Part shown: positions 45,824-54,228 of the stretch, piece after piece
How positions within the stretch are numbered: position 1 is the stretch's first letter
Layout: every line of letters starts with the position of its first letter
Assembly: GCF_019857225.1 (NCBI RefSeq)
Contig: NZ_JAFJSY010000072.1
Coordinates: forward strand, 1 to 56,777
Direction: 5' to 3'
Length of the DNA stretch: 56,777 nucleotides
Source: Streptomyces plumbidurans
Lineage (GTDB): Bacteria; Actinomycetota; Actinomycetes; Streptomycetales; Streptomycetaceae
Translations under genes and position numbers: made by a program
Notes under the pieces: model-generated
What the model was told of the DNA's origin: nothing
The model's input: the letters and a program-made list of their open reading frames with translations, nothing else
The model's database searches: none

Positions 45824-46507
45824 ATGTTGCGCACGCACCACAGGCAAGGCGCGCCCCGCAGGTACGGCACGCCGATCGCACTGGTTCTGGCCGCCGCCCT
45901 GTGCGGCCTTTCGGCCCCCGCCACCGCCCGGGCGGCAGCGCCGCCCCCGCAGCGCGGAGTGCTTCCCACGCGCGTGGCCCACGACTGCGCCAAGGACCAC
46001 TGGCCCTGGGGCTGCGTCGCGAAGTGCGAGAGCGGCGGCCGTTGGAACGCCAACACCGGCAACGGCTACTACGGGGGCCTGCAGTTCTCGCAGCCCACCT
46101 GGCGGGCGTTCGGCGGGCTGAAGTACGCCGCGCGCGCGGACCTCGCCACGCGCGACGAGCAGATCGCCGTCGCCAAGAAGGTGCTGGCCGAGCAGGGCTG
46201 GGGCTCCTGGCCCGTCTGCTCCGACCGGTACGGGCTCGAAGGGCGGGTGCTCAAGGTGCGGCCCGGCCGGACGCTGTCCTCGATCGCGGAACTGCTCGGC
46301 GTCGGCGGCATCTGGGAGGCGCTCCACGGGACCGACGGGAACGACGGGACCGACGAGGACATGACCGGCGGCGGTACGGACGAGGTGAGCCCCGGTACGA
46401 CGGCGTTCACCCCCGAGGACCCGGCCCTCGACGGGGAGCCGCACCGGGCCCGCGCCGAGTTCGGCCCGCCTCTCGACGACGCTCCAGCTCGGCCGCCTCT
46501 CCACTGA
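45824..46507 (+). CDS. Second Rpf-domain secreted protein
   Basis: 227 residues. Signal peptide (~15-38: TPIALVLAAALCGLSAPATA), then an Rpf domain with WGCVAKCESGGRWNANTGNG and YYGGLQFSQPTWRAFGG. The C-terminal ~85 residues resemble a degenerate LysM (VLKVRPGRTLSSIAELLGVG) followed by low-complexity acid-rich sequence. TACCGT ends six bases before ATG 45824, so it is probably leaderless. The last 101 bp overlap the convergent livF gene. Confidence 0.9.
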   Translation: MLRTHHRQGAPRRYGTPIALVLAAALCGLSAPATARAAAPPPQRGVLPTRVAHDCAKDHWPWGCVAKCESGGRWNANTGNGYYGGLQFSQPTWRAFGGLKYAARADLATRDEQIAVAKKVLAEQGWGSWPVCSDRYGLEGRVLKVRPGRTLSSIAELLGVGGIWEALHGTDGNDGTDEDMTGGGTDEVSPGTTAFTPEDPALDGEPHRARAEFGPPLDDAPARPPLH

Positions 46508-47117
46508 ACACCACGGCGCCGCGGCGCAGTTCGTACACCAGGACCCCGGGCCGGCCCTGCAGCCCGGGCGGCAACCGCTGCTCGGCGACGACGACACACG
46601 CGTCGAGACCGGCCAGCAGTTCGTACGTACGCGCCGCGACCGCGGGCGACATGCCCTGGGCGGGCTCGTCGACGAGCACCACGCGCGCGCGTGCCAGCAG
46701 GGCGCGGGCGAGCGCCAGCATGCGCTGCTCGCCACCGGAGAGAGTGCCGGCCCGGCGCCCCAGCAGCGGCCCCAGCTGCGGATAGGCCTCCAGGGCGACC
46801 TCGTGCTCGCGGGCCGTGAGGTCCAGGTTCTCGCGCACGGTCAGGGACGCGAACACGGCCTGCCGCTCGGGGACCAGGCACAGCCCGCGGCGGGCCCGCT
46901 CGTAGGCCGGCATCCGGCTGACATCGGCACCGTCCCACACCACCGCGCCGCCGGACAGCGGCACGGTTCCCGCCAGCGCGCGCAACGCCGTCGTACGGCC
47001 GGAGCCGTTGCGGCCCAGCAGCACGGTGAGGCCGGGGCCGGGGGCGGCGAGGGTGACGCCGTGCAGGGCCTCCAGGGGGCCGTAGCGCACGCGCGCGTGG
47101 CGCAGCGAGATCGTCAT
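46407..47117 (-). CDS. LivF-type ABC ATPase with Arg in Walker A
   Basis: 236 residues. LivF-like features are LSGGEQRMLALARALLARAR, VVLVDEPAQGMSPAVA and VVVAEQ. Walker A reads GRNGSGRTT (35-43), with Arg41 where Lys is expected. Pairs with the LivG domain of the upstream fusion protein to energise uptake. ATG 47117 overlaps the stop of the fusion gene. The Arg-rich tail overlaps the second rpf gene. Confidence 0.92.
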   Translation of the reverse strand: MTISLRHARVRYGPLEALHGVTLAAPGPGLTVLLGRNGSGRTTALRALAGTVPLSGGAVVWDGADVSRMPAYERARRGLCLVPERQAVFASLTVRENLDLTAREHEVALEAYPQLGPLLGRRAGTLSGGEQRMLALARALLARARVVLVDEPAQGMSPAVAARTYELLAGLDACVVVAEQRLPPGLQGRPGVLVYELRRGAVVFSGEAAELERRREAGRTRRGPGAAPRRGPGPRG

Positions 47118-49810
47118 GCGCCCGCCTCCGTGGCGCCGAGGGCGTCGAGCACGTGCCCGGGCGGGCCCGAGGCGACGATGCGGCCCGCCGTCATCACATG
47201 CACGACGTCCGCGAGGTCGGCGACCAGGTCGAGGTCGTGCTCCACCACGAGGAGGGCGGCCCCGTCGGCCGCGAGAGCCCTGAGCACGCGGGCCAGCGCG
47301 GTGACTTCGCCGCTGTCCAGGCCGGCGGCCGGCTCGTCGAGCAGCAGGACGCGGGGACTTCCGGCCACGGCTCGCGCCAGCTCCACGCGGCGCAGGGTGC
47401 CGGTCGGCAACCCGGCGGCGGGGAGAGAGCGGACCGCGCCGTCCAGGCCCAGCAGGCGGAGGGCGCGTTCTGCGGCTGCCGGGTCGTGGATGCGGCCCTG
47501 TTCTGCGCCCACGCGGACGTTCTCGGCGACGGTCAGGGTGGGGAAGACGGACAGTTGCTGGAAGGTGCGGGCGATGCCGAGGTGGGTGCGGGTGTGGGTG
47601 GGGAGGTGGGTGATGTCTTTTTCGCCGAGGCGTACGTGGCCCTGGGTGGGGCGGAGGGTTCCTGCCAGGCAGTGGAACAGGGTGCTTTTGCCTGCGCCGT
47701 TCGGGCCTACGATCGCGGTGATGCGGCCGGGGGGTACGTCCAGGTCCACGCCGTTCAGGGCGGTGAAGGTGCCGTAGCGGGCGTGTAGGGCCTGGGCTTT
47801 GAGGGTTGGTGCGGGGGCGTGGGGGTGCACCCGGCCTTCGGCCGGGTTTGTGGTGCCACCCGCACCGCCCGTTTCGCTTTCGTTGTCGGGTGCGGGTGGC
47901 CCTTGTGGGGGTCGAGCGCCATCGGCGGGTGCCGGTTTCGGTCGTACGGCTGCCTGTCTCGGCCGTAGCTGTCTTGCTGCCCGCAAACCCACCGGTGTCA
48001 GGCGGGACTCGGGGCGTGGGTGCAGGCGTTGCGCCGCTGTTCTGAGGGCCTCGTACGGGCCGCCCGGGAAGCGGCCCACCAGCACTGCCAGTACGCCGAT
48101 CAGGGCTGCCGCGACGCCGCCCCGGGCGCCCGCGTCGAGGCCCACCAGCAGTGCCGCTGCGAGGAGGGCGCCCAGGGTGCTGTCCGCGCCGAGTACGACC
48201 ACTGCGGCGAACCACAGCAGGCCGCGGACGGGGTCGAAGGCGCCCGGGTCGAAGGCGCGCAGCCCCATGCCGAGCATGCCGCCGCCGAGGGCGGCCAGGG
48301 CGGCGCCCGCGACGAACGCCAGGAGCTTGAGCGAGGGGACGTGGACGCCCGCCGCCGACGCGCCCGGCTCGTGGTCCCGCATGGCCGCCAGCGCACGGCC
48401 CGTACGGCCGGTGCGCAGCGCCCGCGTCGCCAGCAGGGCGGCCGCCAGCAGGGCCAGTTCGAGGACGTAGTAGGCGCGGTCGCCCTCGAAGCCCGCCGGG
48501 CGCCCCAGCGAGAGCCCGGAGGTGGCGTACGGCTGGGCGAATACGAAGCGGCTCACCCCGACGCCCACCGCGAACGTCGCCAGCGCGAGCGCGAGGCCCC
48601 GGCGGCCGATCGCCGGCCAGCCGGTCAGCAGACCGAGCGGAGCGACCAGCACCACCGCCACCGCGAGCGCGGCCAGTTCGGGCAGCCGGGGCAGGCCCGG
48701 GAAGCGGCCCGCCGCGAGCAGCGCCGTGAACAGGGCGCCCAGACCCGCGTACGCCGCCTGCCCCAGCGAGATCTGGCCGCCGCGACCGGTGACCACCACC
48801 AGCGAGAGCAGGACCACGCCCAGCGCCGGAACCTGGACCGACGTGTGCAGGTCCGAGCCGGCGAAACCCAGCGGCAGCAGGAACAGCACGACCGCCACGG
48901 TCCACGCCCCCGGCGGCGTCGGCACGCGCGCGGTGGCCGTGCGCGGCAGCGCGTCGCGGGTGCCGATGCGGGGCAGTGCCAGCGCCGCCACCAGCAGGGC
49001 GACGACGAACAGGTTCGCGCCCACCGCCTGCAGCAGGGGCGCGCCCCAGCCCGGCGGATGCAGCCGCGTCAACTGGCTCTGCGCGACGCCGATGCCCAGC
49101 GCGACGACGACGGCCACCGGCAGACTGCGCATCCGCGCCGCCACCGCGACCGCCACCACCTCCATGACGAGCAGCGGCATCCCGTACGGATCCAGCCGGA
49201 CATACGGCGCCAGCAGCACACCCGTCAGACCCGCCGTGAAGGAGCCGAACGCCCAGCCGGCCGCCGCCACCCGGTCCGCGTCGATCCCGCCGAGCACCGC
49301 CAGCTGCCGGTCGTCGACCACGGCCCGCAGCTCCGTGCCGAACCGCGTCCAGCGGATCACCGCCCCGACCCCCACCGCCAGCACGAGCACCACACCCAAC
49401 TGGCCCCAGGGATCCGCCGACACCAGCTCGGGCGCGTCGTTGCGCGCCCCCTGTCCCCACACCAGCGCCGCCCCGCCGACCAGGAGCACGAAGACGCCGA
49501 TGGACGCGACGAGGGTCTGGGCCGGATCACCGCCCAGGACCGCCGTGGGACGGAAGACGAACCGTTCCAGCACCACGCCGATCGCCGGGGCCAGAACGAC
49601 GAGCGTGACGGTCGCCCCGAGCCACAGCGGCCAGCCCCACTCGACGACGCACTGCCGCAGCACATACGCGCACACCATCGCGATCGCGCCGTGGGCGAAG
49701 TTGAGCACGCCGGTCGCGCGGTAGGTCACCACCAGGCCGATCCCGGTGAGCGCCGCCGCGCTGCCGACCGAGAGACCGGCCAGCGTGAGGTCGTACGTCA
49801 GTGAGGACAT
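47114..49810 (-). CDS. LivH-LivM-LivG fusion: two permeases and an ATPase in one chain
   Basis: 898 residues. 1-~290 is LivH-like (SVGSAAALTGIGLVVTYRAT, LNFAHGAIAMVCAYV). ~297-600 is LivM-like (TGRGGQISLGQAAYAGLGAL). A ~65-residue Pro/Arg/Gly linker follows. ~668-898 is LivG-like, with Walker A VGPNGAGKSTLFHCLAG, a degenerate signature LPTGTLRRVELARAV and Walker B VLLLDEPAAGLD. Together with LivF it forms a branched-chain-amino-acid-type importer; the true substrate is unknown. No stop or frameshift separates the parts. Confidence 0.92.
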   Translation of the reverse strand: MSSLTYDLTLAGLSVGSAAALTGIGLVVTYRATGVLNFAHGAIAMVCAYVLRQCVVEWGWPLWLGATVTLVVLAPAIGVVLERFVFRPTAVLGGDPAQTLVASIGVFVLLVGGAALVWGQGARNDAPELVSADPWGQLGVVLVLAVGVGAVIRWTRFGTELRAVVDDRQLAVLGGIDADRVAAAGWAFGSFTAGLTGVLLAPYVRLDPYGMPLLVMEVVAVAVAARMRSLPVAVVVALGIGVAQSQLTRLHPPGWGAPLLQAVGANLFVVALLVAALALPRIGTRDALPRTATARVPTPPGAWTVAVVLFLLPLGFAGSDLHTSVQVPALGVVLLSLVVVTGRGGQISLGQAAYAGLGALFTALLAAGRFPGLPRLPELAALAVAVVLVAPLGLLTGWPAIGRRGLALALATFAVGVGVSRFVFAQPYATSGLSLGRPAGFEGDRAYYVLELALLAAALLATRALRTGRTGRALAAMRDHEPGASAAGVHVPSLKLLAFVAGAALAALGGGMLGMGLRAFDPGAFDPVRGLLWFAAVVVLGADSTLGALLAAALLVGLDAGARGGVAAALIGVLAVLVGRFPGGPYEALRTAAQRLHPRPESRLTPVGLRAARQLRPRQAAVRPKPAPADGARPPQGPPAPDNESETGGAGGTTNPAEGRVHPHAPAPTLKAQALHARYGTFTALNGVDLDVPPGRITAIVGPNGAGKSTLFHCLAGTLRPTQGHVRLGEKDITHLPTHTRTHLGIARTFQQLSVFPTLTVAENVRVGAEQGRIHDPAAAERALRLLGLDGAVRSLPAAGLPTGTLRRVELARAVAGSPRVLLLDEPAAGLDSGEVTALARVLRALAADGAALLVVEHDLDLVADLADVVHVMTAGRIVASGPPGHVLDALGATEAGA

Positions 49811-50286
49811 CAGCCGGTTTCGCCGGCGGGGTCGCAGATCGGGCACGGGCCCAGCTCGCCGCCGACCAGCAGCTTCGCGTCCACCGGCACCGCCTCCACC
49901 TTGCCGGCGACCAGCGGGCAGTCCGCACGGTGCCACAGTGTGCCGCCCGGCACCATCAGCAGGTCCCCGCTGACCGCGAGGGGCAGGGCCGCGGCGCGCC
50001 CGGCGTCGTCGGTGTCGGCGGATCCGGCGGCCACCAGGAGGCCGTAGAGCTCCTCCACGCGCGCGGCCGCCAGCGCGTTGCGGCCCTGGGTGAGCAGCAC
50101 CGCCCCGGCGACGATCAGCGCCGCCCCGGGGACCGTGCAGGAGGCGAGGTAGGGCAGCTGGCGCTCGGCGAAGCGCTCGCCCGAGATGCCGTACCAGCCG
50201 ATGACGCACAGCACCGCTCCCGCGGCGAGCGCGGCCCAGCCGGCCCACAGGACGGGGTGCACGGTTCGCAGTCGGCCTGTCCGCAT
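49810..50286 (-). CDS. Membrane protein with C-terminal Cys/His motif, first in liv operon
   Basis: 158 residues from ATG 50286, chosen for GGGAG; ATG 50337 is also in frame. Two helices (LWAGWAALAAGAVLCVIGWY, GAALIVAGAVLLTQG), then a cytoplasmic-looking part with LWHRADCPLVAGK and GPCPICDPAG, a possible zinc site. The stop and the fusion-gene ATG overlap (TGATG), so it is translated with the transporter. Role unknown. Confidence 0.8.
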   Translation of the reverse strand: MRTGRLRTVHPVLWAGWAALAAGAVLCVIGWYGISGERFAERQLPYLASCTVPGAALIVAGAVLLTQGRNALAAARVEELYGLLVAAGSADTDDAGRAAALPLAVSGDLLMVPGGTLWHRADCPLVAGKVEAVPVDAKLLVGGELGPCPICDPAGETG

Positions 50287-50428
50287 CGCTGGCTCCCGCA
50301 CGTCGCGTTCTTGCCCAAATGCCTGCTGCTCTTCCATGTAAGCCAATGGACTTGCACTATGCCTTCTGCAAGCCGACCCTGAAAGCACCGGGCGCACCTT
50401 GCCCGGACAACACCCGGTGGTGAGCCAG

Positions 50429-51004
50429 ATGGTTCTCGGGAGCGACCTCAGGAGCACAAACGCACCAAGGGGGCGCGGCCCACGGGCGGCGGGCCGGGGC
50501 GCGGCGGCGCTGACCGCCCTCGTACTCGTCCTCGCCCCGGTCCTCGCGGCATGCAGCGACGACAGCGGTGGTGGCAGCCAGAGCGCGCCTCCCACCCCGT
50601 CCGTGGAGAAAACGACGAGCGCCCCGGCGACGGCACCGGCCGACCCGACGGCCGCGACGAAGCAGATCCAGCAGAACTGGAAGAAGTTCTTCGACCCGGC
50701 CACGTCCATGAAGGACAAGCAGGCGGTCCTGGAGAACGGCGACCGGATGGGCCCGGTCATGCAGGCGTTCAGCGGTGACCAGCGCGGCGGGCAGGTGCAG
50801 GCGAAGGTGACGAAGGTCGAGTTCACCTCACCTGCCAGGGCGAACGTGACCTACGACCTCACCCTGAAGGGGGCCACCGCACTGCCGGGCGCCACCGGGA
50901 CGGCCGTCGAGCAGAACGGCACCTGGAAGGTCTCCGTGAACACGCTGTGCGCACTGGTCGGCATGAGCGGAAATGCCTCGGCGTCGGCTCTCCCCGGCTG
51001 CTGA
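50429..51004 (+). CDS. Secreted lipoprotein, unknown
   Basis: 191 residues from ATG 50429 (GTG 50417 or 50420 and TTG 50399 are alternatives). Signal peptide with lipobox LAAC, a Ser/Pro/Thr linker, then a small domain (QQNWKKFFDPATSMKDKQAV, VTKVEFTSPARANVTYDLTL, QNGTWKVSVNTLCALVG) that resembles the low-molecular-weight NTF2-like lipoproteins of actinomycetes. Overlaps the binding-protein gene by 32 bp. Confidence 0.85.
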   Translation: MVLGSDLRSTNAPRGRGPRAAGRGAAALTALVLVLAPVLAACSDDSGGGSQSAPPTPSVEKTTSAPATAPADPTAATKQIQQNWKKFFDPATSMKDKQAVLENGDRMGPVMQAFSGDQRGGQVQAKVTKVEFTSPARANVTYDLTLKGATALPGATGTAVEQNGTWKVSVNTLCALVGMSGNASASALPGC

Positions 51005-52271
51005 GACCGCTGCCGCGGTGCTGCTGCTCCTCGTGGGCACGGCCTGCGGCAGCCGGCTGCCGGAGAGCGACTTCGAGCACGGCGGCCGCACCGCCGCGCC
51101 CGCGCCCAGCAGCGCCGCGCCGGTCCGCGTCGGCATCGTCACCAGCGCCACCAGCCCGGTCGGCGGCAACACCTTCACCGGCCCCCGCGACGGCGCCAAG
51201 GCCTGGTTCGACCGGCTCAACGCCCAAGGGGGCATCGACGGGCACCCCGTGGAGGTGCACGAGTGCGACGACGGTGGCAGCGGCGTCGGCGACAACTCCT
51301 GCGTGCACAAGCTGATCGACGACGACAAGGTGGTCGCCCTGGTCGCCACCACCGCGCTGGACTACGCGGGCGCCCCCCGCGTCTCCCACGCGCGCGTGCC
51401 CGACATCGGCGGCCAGCCCATCGGGGCCGCCTACGACACCTGGCCGCACCTGTATGGCATCTACGGCAGCCTCGCGCCCCGCGACGGCACCCCGGGCTGG
51501 GGCGGAAAGCTCTACGGCGGCACGGAGGTCTACCGCTACTTCAAGCGCGTGAAGGGCGCCCGCACGGCCGCCGTGGTGTCGTACAACCAGGCCGCGTCCG
51601 CCTCCTACGCCCGCCTCGTCGAGCAGGGGCTCAAGGCCGAGGGCTACAAGGTGGTCACCGAGGAGGTCGACTTCGCGCTGCCCAACTTCCGTGCCGCTGC
51701 GGCCGATCTGAAGGAGCAGGGCGCCGACCTCGTCTTCGACGCCATCGACACCCACGGCAACGCCCAGCTGTGCAAGGCGATGGACGAGGCCGGCGCCGAG
51801 GTGATCGCCAAGGTCACCAACGTCCAGAACTGGACGTCCACCGTCCCCGACGACTACAAGGACTCCCCGCGCTGCCGCAACGCCCTGTGGGCGACCGGCT
51901 CCAGCCGCAACTACGACGACACGAGCGACCCGGCCGTGCGGCGGTTCCGCAACGCCACCAAGGGCCTGAAGACGCACTCCCAGTGGCAGTTGGAGGGCTG
52001 GGCGGCCGCCATGTGGTTCACCGACGCGGCCAGGTCGTGTGCGAGGACGGGCATCACGCGCGCGTGCGTCGACGCCTCCATGAACCGCAGCGAGAACTAC
52101 ACCGCCGGCGGACTGCTGCTCCCGGTCCGCTTCGAGCGGCTGGCCGAGCCGCCGAAGCACCGCAGGACGTGTCTGTCGGTGGCCCGCTGGCAGGACGGCA
52201 AGGGATGGGTGTCCCAGGGCGACATGAACAGCACCTGCTTCGACGTGCCGCAGCTGCCCTACCAGCCGTAG
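50973..52271 (+). CDS. LivK-type substrate-binding lipoprotein
   Basis: 432 residues. Signal with lipobox GTAC, then a periplasmic-binding-protein type I fold: VRVGIVTSATSPVGGNTFTG, AWFDRLNAQGGIDGHPVEVH, ALVATTALDYAGAP and YKVVTEEVDFALPNFRAAAA. The natural partner of the LivHMG/LivF transporter encoded divergently across ~140 bp plus one lipoprotein gene. Ligand unknown; many such proteins bind aromatic or short-chain compounds rather than leucine. Confidence 0.92.
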   Translation: MPRRRLSPAAETAAAVLLLLVGTACGSRLPESDFEHGGRTAAPAPSSAAPVRVGIVTSATSPVGGNTFTGPRDGAKAWFDRLNAQGGIDGHPVEVHECDDGGSGVGDNSCVHKLIDDDKVVALVATTALDYAGAPRVSHARVPDIGGQPIGAAYDTWPHLYGIYGSLAPRDGTPGWGGKLYGGTEVYRYFKRVKGARTAAVVSYNQAASASYARLVEQGLKAEGYKVVTEEVDFALPNFRAAAADLKEQGADLVFDAIDTHGNAQLCKAMDEAGAEVIAKVTNVQNWTSTVPDDYKDSPRCRNALWATGSSRNYDDTSDPAVRRFRNATKGLKTHSQWQLEGWAAAMWFTDAARSCARTGITRACVDASMNRSENYTAGGLLLPVRFERLAEPPKHRRTCLSVARWQDGKGWVSQGDMNSTCFDVPQLPYQP

Positions 52272-52356
52272 ATCCGCCGCGACGGAACGCAACCAAAGGG
52301 CCCCGGTACCGGTCTGACCGGGCAGCACAGGGCGAGGGAGGAAGGAGCCTGACCGG

Positions 52357-53175
52357 ATGACGACGTTGGCCCCGCAGGCCGCACCGCTGCGCGCCGACTG
52401 CATCGCCGACTCGGCGGGCGGGCTGACCTTCGACGTGCCGGCGTCCGGGGAGACCGGCCCCGCCCTGCTCGTGCTGCGCCTGCGGGAGGGCCACGAGGAG
52501 GTCTGCCTGCCGCTGACCCCGGCCGGGGACGGCCGGCTGCGTGCCGCCCTGCCCAGCAGCGTCGCCCTCCCCGAGGGCCGCTGGGACGCCTACGCGCGCG
52601 TGGCCTCCGGGGAGCCGCGCCGCCTCGCGCCCGGCGTCACCGATCTGCGCTCGCTCGCCGCCCGCACCCCGGGCGCCGCCCGCGGCCACGTCGCCGTCCG
52701 TATCCCGTACGCCACCCGTCAGGGCAGGCTCAGCGTCCGCAGCTGGCTGCGCGCCCCGCACGCCGAAGTCGGCGAACTGCACGTCGAGCAGGGCGTGTTG
52801 AGCGTGCGGGGACGGGTGTACGGCACCGGGCTCGGCCCGCACGCCCACGCCGAGGTGCGCGCCCGGCACGCGCCCGTGCCGGTGCTGCGGACCGAAGTCC
52901 TCGCCGACCGGGCCGAGTTCCGCCTCAAGGTGGTGTACGCGGCCCTGGAGCCGGGCGTGTGGGACCTGTGGCTGCGGCCCGCCGGGGAGACGGGGCCGCA
53001 GGTGCGGCTCGCGCGGCTGCTCGACGACGTGGCCGACAAGAAGCCGGTGTTCACGTATCCACGCGTGCGCGTGGACGGGCCGTACGGACCGGTCGAGGCC
53101 GGGCCGTACTACACGCGGGACAACGACCTGTCGGTGTCCGTCACCGCGTGCGCCGCGCCCGGTGAGGCCCTTTGA
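52357..53175 (+). CDS. Hypothetical protein with beta-sandwich-like repeats
   Basis: 272 residues with a strong GGAGGAAGGAG site. Predicted mostly beta, with two similar halves (GRWDAYARVASGEPRRLAPG and PGVWDLWLRPAGETGPQVRL). Such segments accompany cell-wall glycosyl- or glycerophospho-transferases in actinomycetes, but no catalytic domain is present. It ends with YYTRDNDLSVSVT, a tail typical of those proteins. Confidence 0.75.
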   Translation: MTTLAPQAAPLRADCIADSAGGLTFDVPASGETGPALLVLRLREGHEEVCLPLTPAGDGRLRAALPSSVALPEGRWDAYARVASGEPRRLAPGVTDLRSLAARTPGAARGHVAVRIPYATRQGRLSVRSWLRAPHAEVGELHVEQGVLSVRGRVYGTGLGPHAHAEVRARHAPVPVLRTEVLADRAEFRLKVVYAALEPGVWDLWLRPAGETGPQVRLARLLDDVADKKPVFTYPRVRVDGPYGPVEAGPYYTRDNDLSVSVTACAAPGEAL

Positions 53176-53187
53176 CAGACTCGGATC

Positions 53188-54228
53188 ATGTTGGAGACCT
53201 CGGCACGACTCCTGCGGCTGCTCTCGCTCCTCCAAGCCCACCGGGACTGGTCCGGCGCCGATCTGGCCGACCGCCTCGGTGTCACCCCGCGCACCGTGCG
53301 CAGGGACGTCGACCGGCTGCGTGAACTCGGCTACCCCGTCAACGCCAGCCCCGGCACCGGCGGCGGCTACCAGCTGGGCGCCGGCGCCGAACTCCCGCCG
53401 CTGCTGCTGGACGACGACGAGGCGGTCGCCGTCGCCGTCGGGCTGCGCACGGCCGCCGGACAGGGCATCGAGGGCATCGGCGAGACCTCCGTACGCGCGC
53501 TCGCCAAGCTGGAGCAGGTCCTGCCGGGGCGTCTGCGGCGCCGTGTGAGCGCCCTGAACGCCTTCACCGTGCCGATGCTGCGCGGCCCGCAGTCCTCCGC
53601 CGTCGACCCGGCCCTGCTGACCGCGCTGGCGAACCTCTGCCGGGACGCCGAGCGCCTCCGCTTCGAGTACAGCGACCACGGCGGCACCGCCACCCGCCGC
53701 ACCGTCGAACCGCACCGCCTGGTGTGCAGCGAGCGCCGCTGGTACCTGGTCGCCTGGGACCTGGACCGCGACGACTGGCGTACGTTCCGCGTCGACCGCA
53801 TCACGCCGAAGCCGCCGCACGGCCCGCGCTTCACCCCGCGCACCCCGCCCGCCGAGGACCTCGCCGCCTACGTCTCCCGGGGCGTCTCGACGCGCGCGTA
53901 CGCCTCGCACGCGCTCGTCCGGCTGCTGGTGCCGATCGAGGAGGCCACTGAGCGGATCTCACCGAGCGCGGGGCAGCTGGAGGCAGACGGTCCTGACGCC
54001 TGCCTGCTGCGCACGGGAGCCGCGAGCCTGGACGTGATGGTGGTTCACGTGATGCTGACCGGCTTCGAGTTCGAGGTGCTGGAGCCGGCCGAGCTGACCG
54101 AGGCGATCAGGACCGCCCGGGACCGGCTTGCTCGCTCTCTGGCTCGGGCTGAGGCGTCACCGCGGCCAGTTCGGGATGGTGCAGATCGAACGCCGGGGAC
54201 TCGGAGCGGATCTTCGGCAGGGTCGTGA
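53188..54228 (+). CDS. HTH-WYL transcriptional regulator
   Basis: 346 residues. N-terminal winged helix (LLSLLQAHRDWSGADLADRL, then TPRTVRRDVDRLRELGYPV) and a WYL domain (~140-220: VEPHRLVCSERRWYLVAWDL, WRTFRVDRI). WYL domains bind nucleic acid or other ligands in stress and defence regulation. Begins 12 bp after the previous gene with no ribosome site. The last 122 bp overlap ctaD tail-to-tail. Confidence 0.93.
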   Translation: MLETSARLLRLLSLLQAHRDWSGADLADRLGVTPRTVRRDVDRLRELGYPVNASPGTGGGYQLGAGAELPPLLLDDDEAVAVAVGLRTAAGQGIEGIGETSVRALAKLEQVLPGRLRRRVSALNAFTVPMLRGPQSSAVDPALLTALANLCRDAERLRFEYSDHGGTATRRTVEPHRLVCSERRWYLVAWDLDRDDWRTFRVDRITPKPPHGPRFTPRTPPAEDLAAYVSRGVSTRAYASHALVRLLVPIEEATERISPSAGQLEADGPDACLLRTGAASLDVMVVHVMLTGFEFEVLEPAELTEAIRTARDRLARSLARAEASPRPVRDGADRTPGTRSGSSAGS

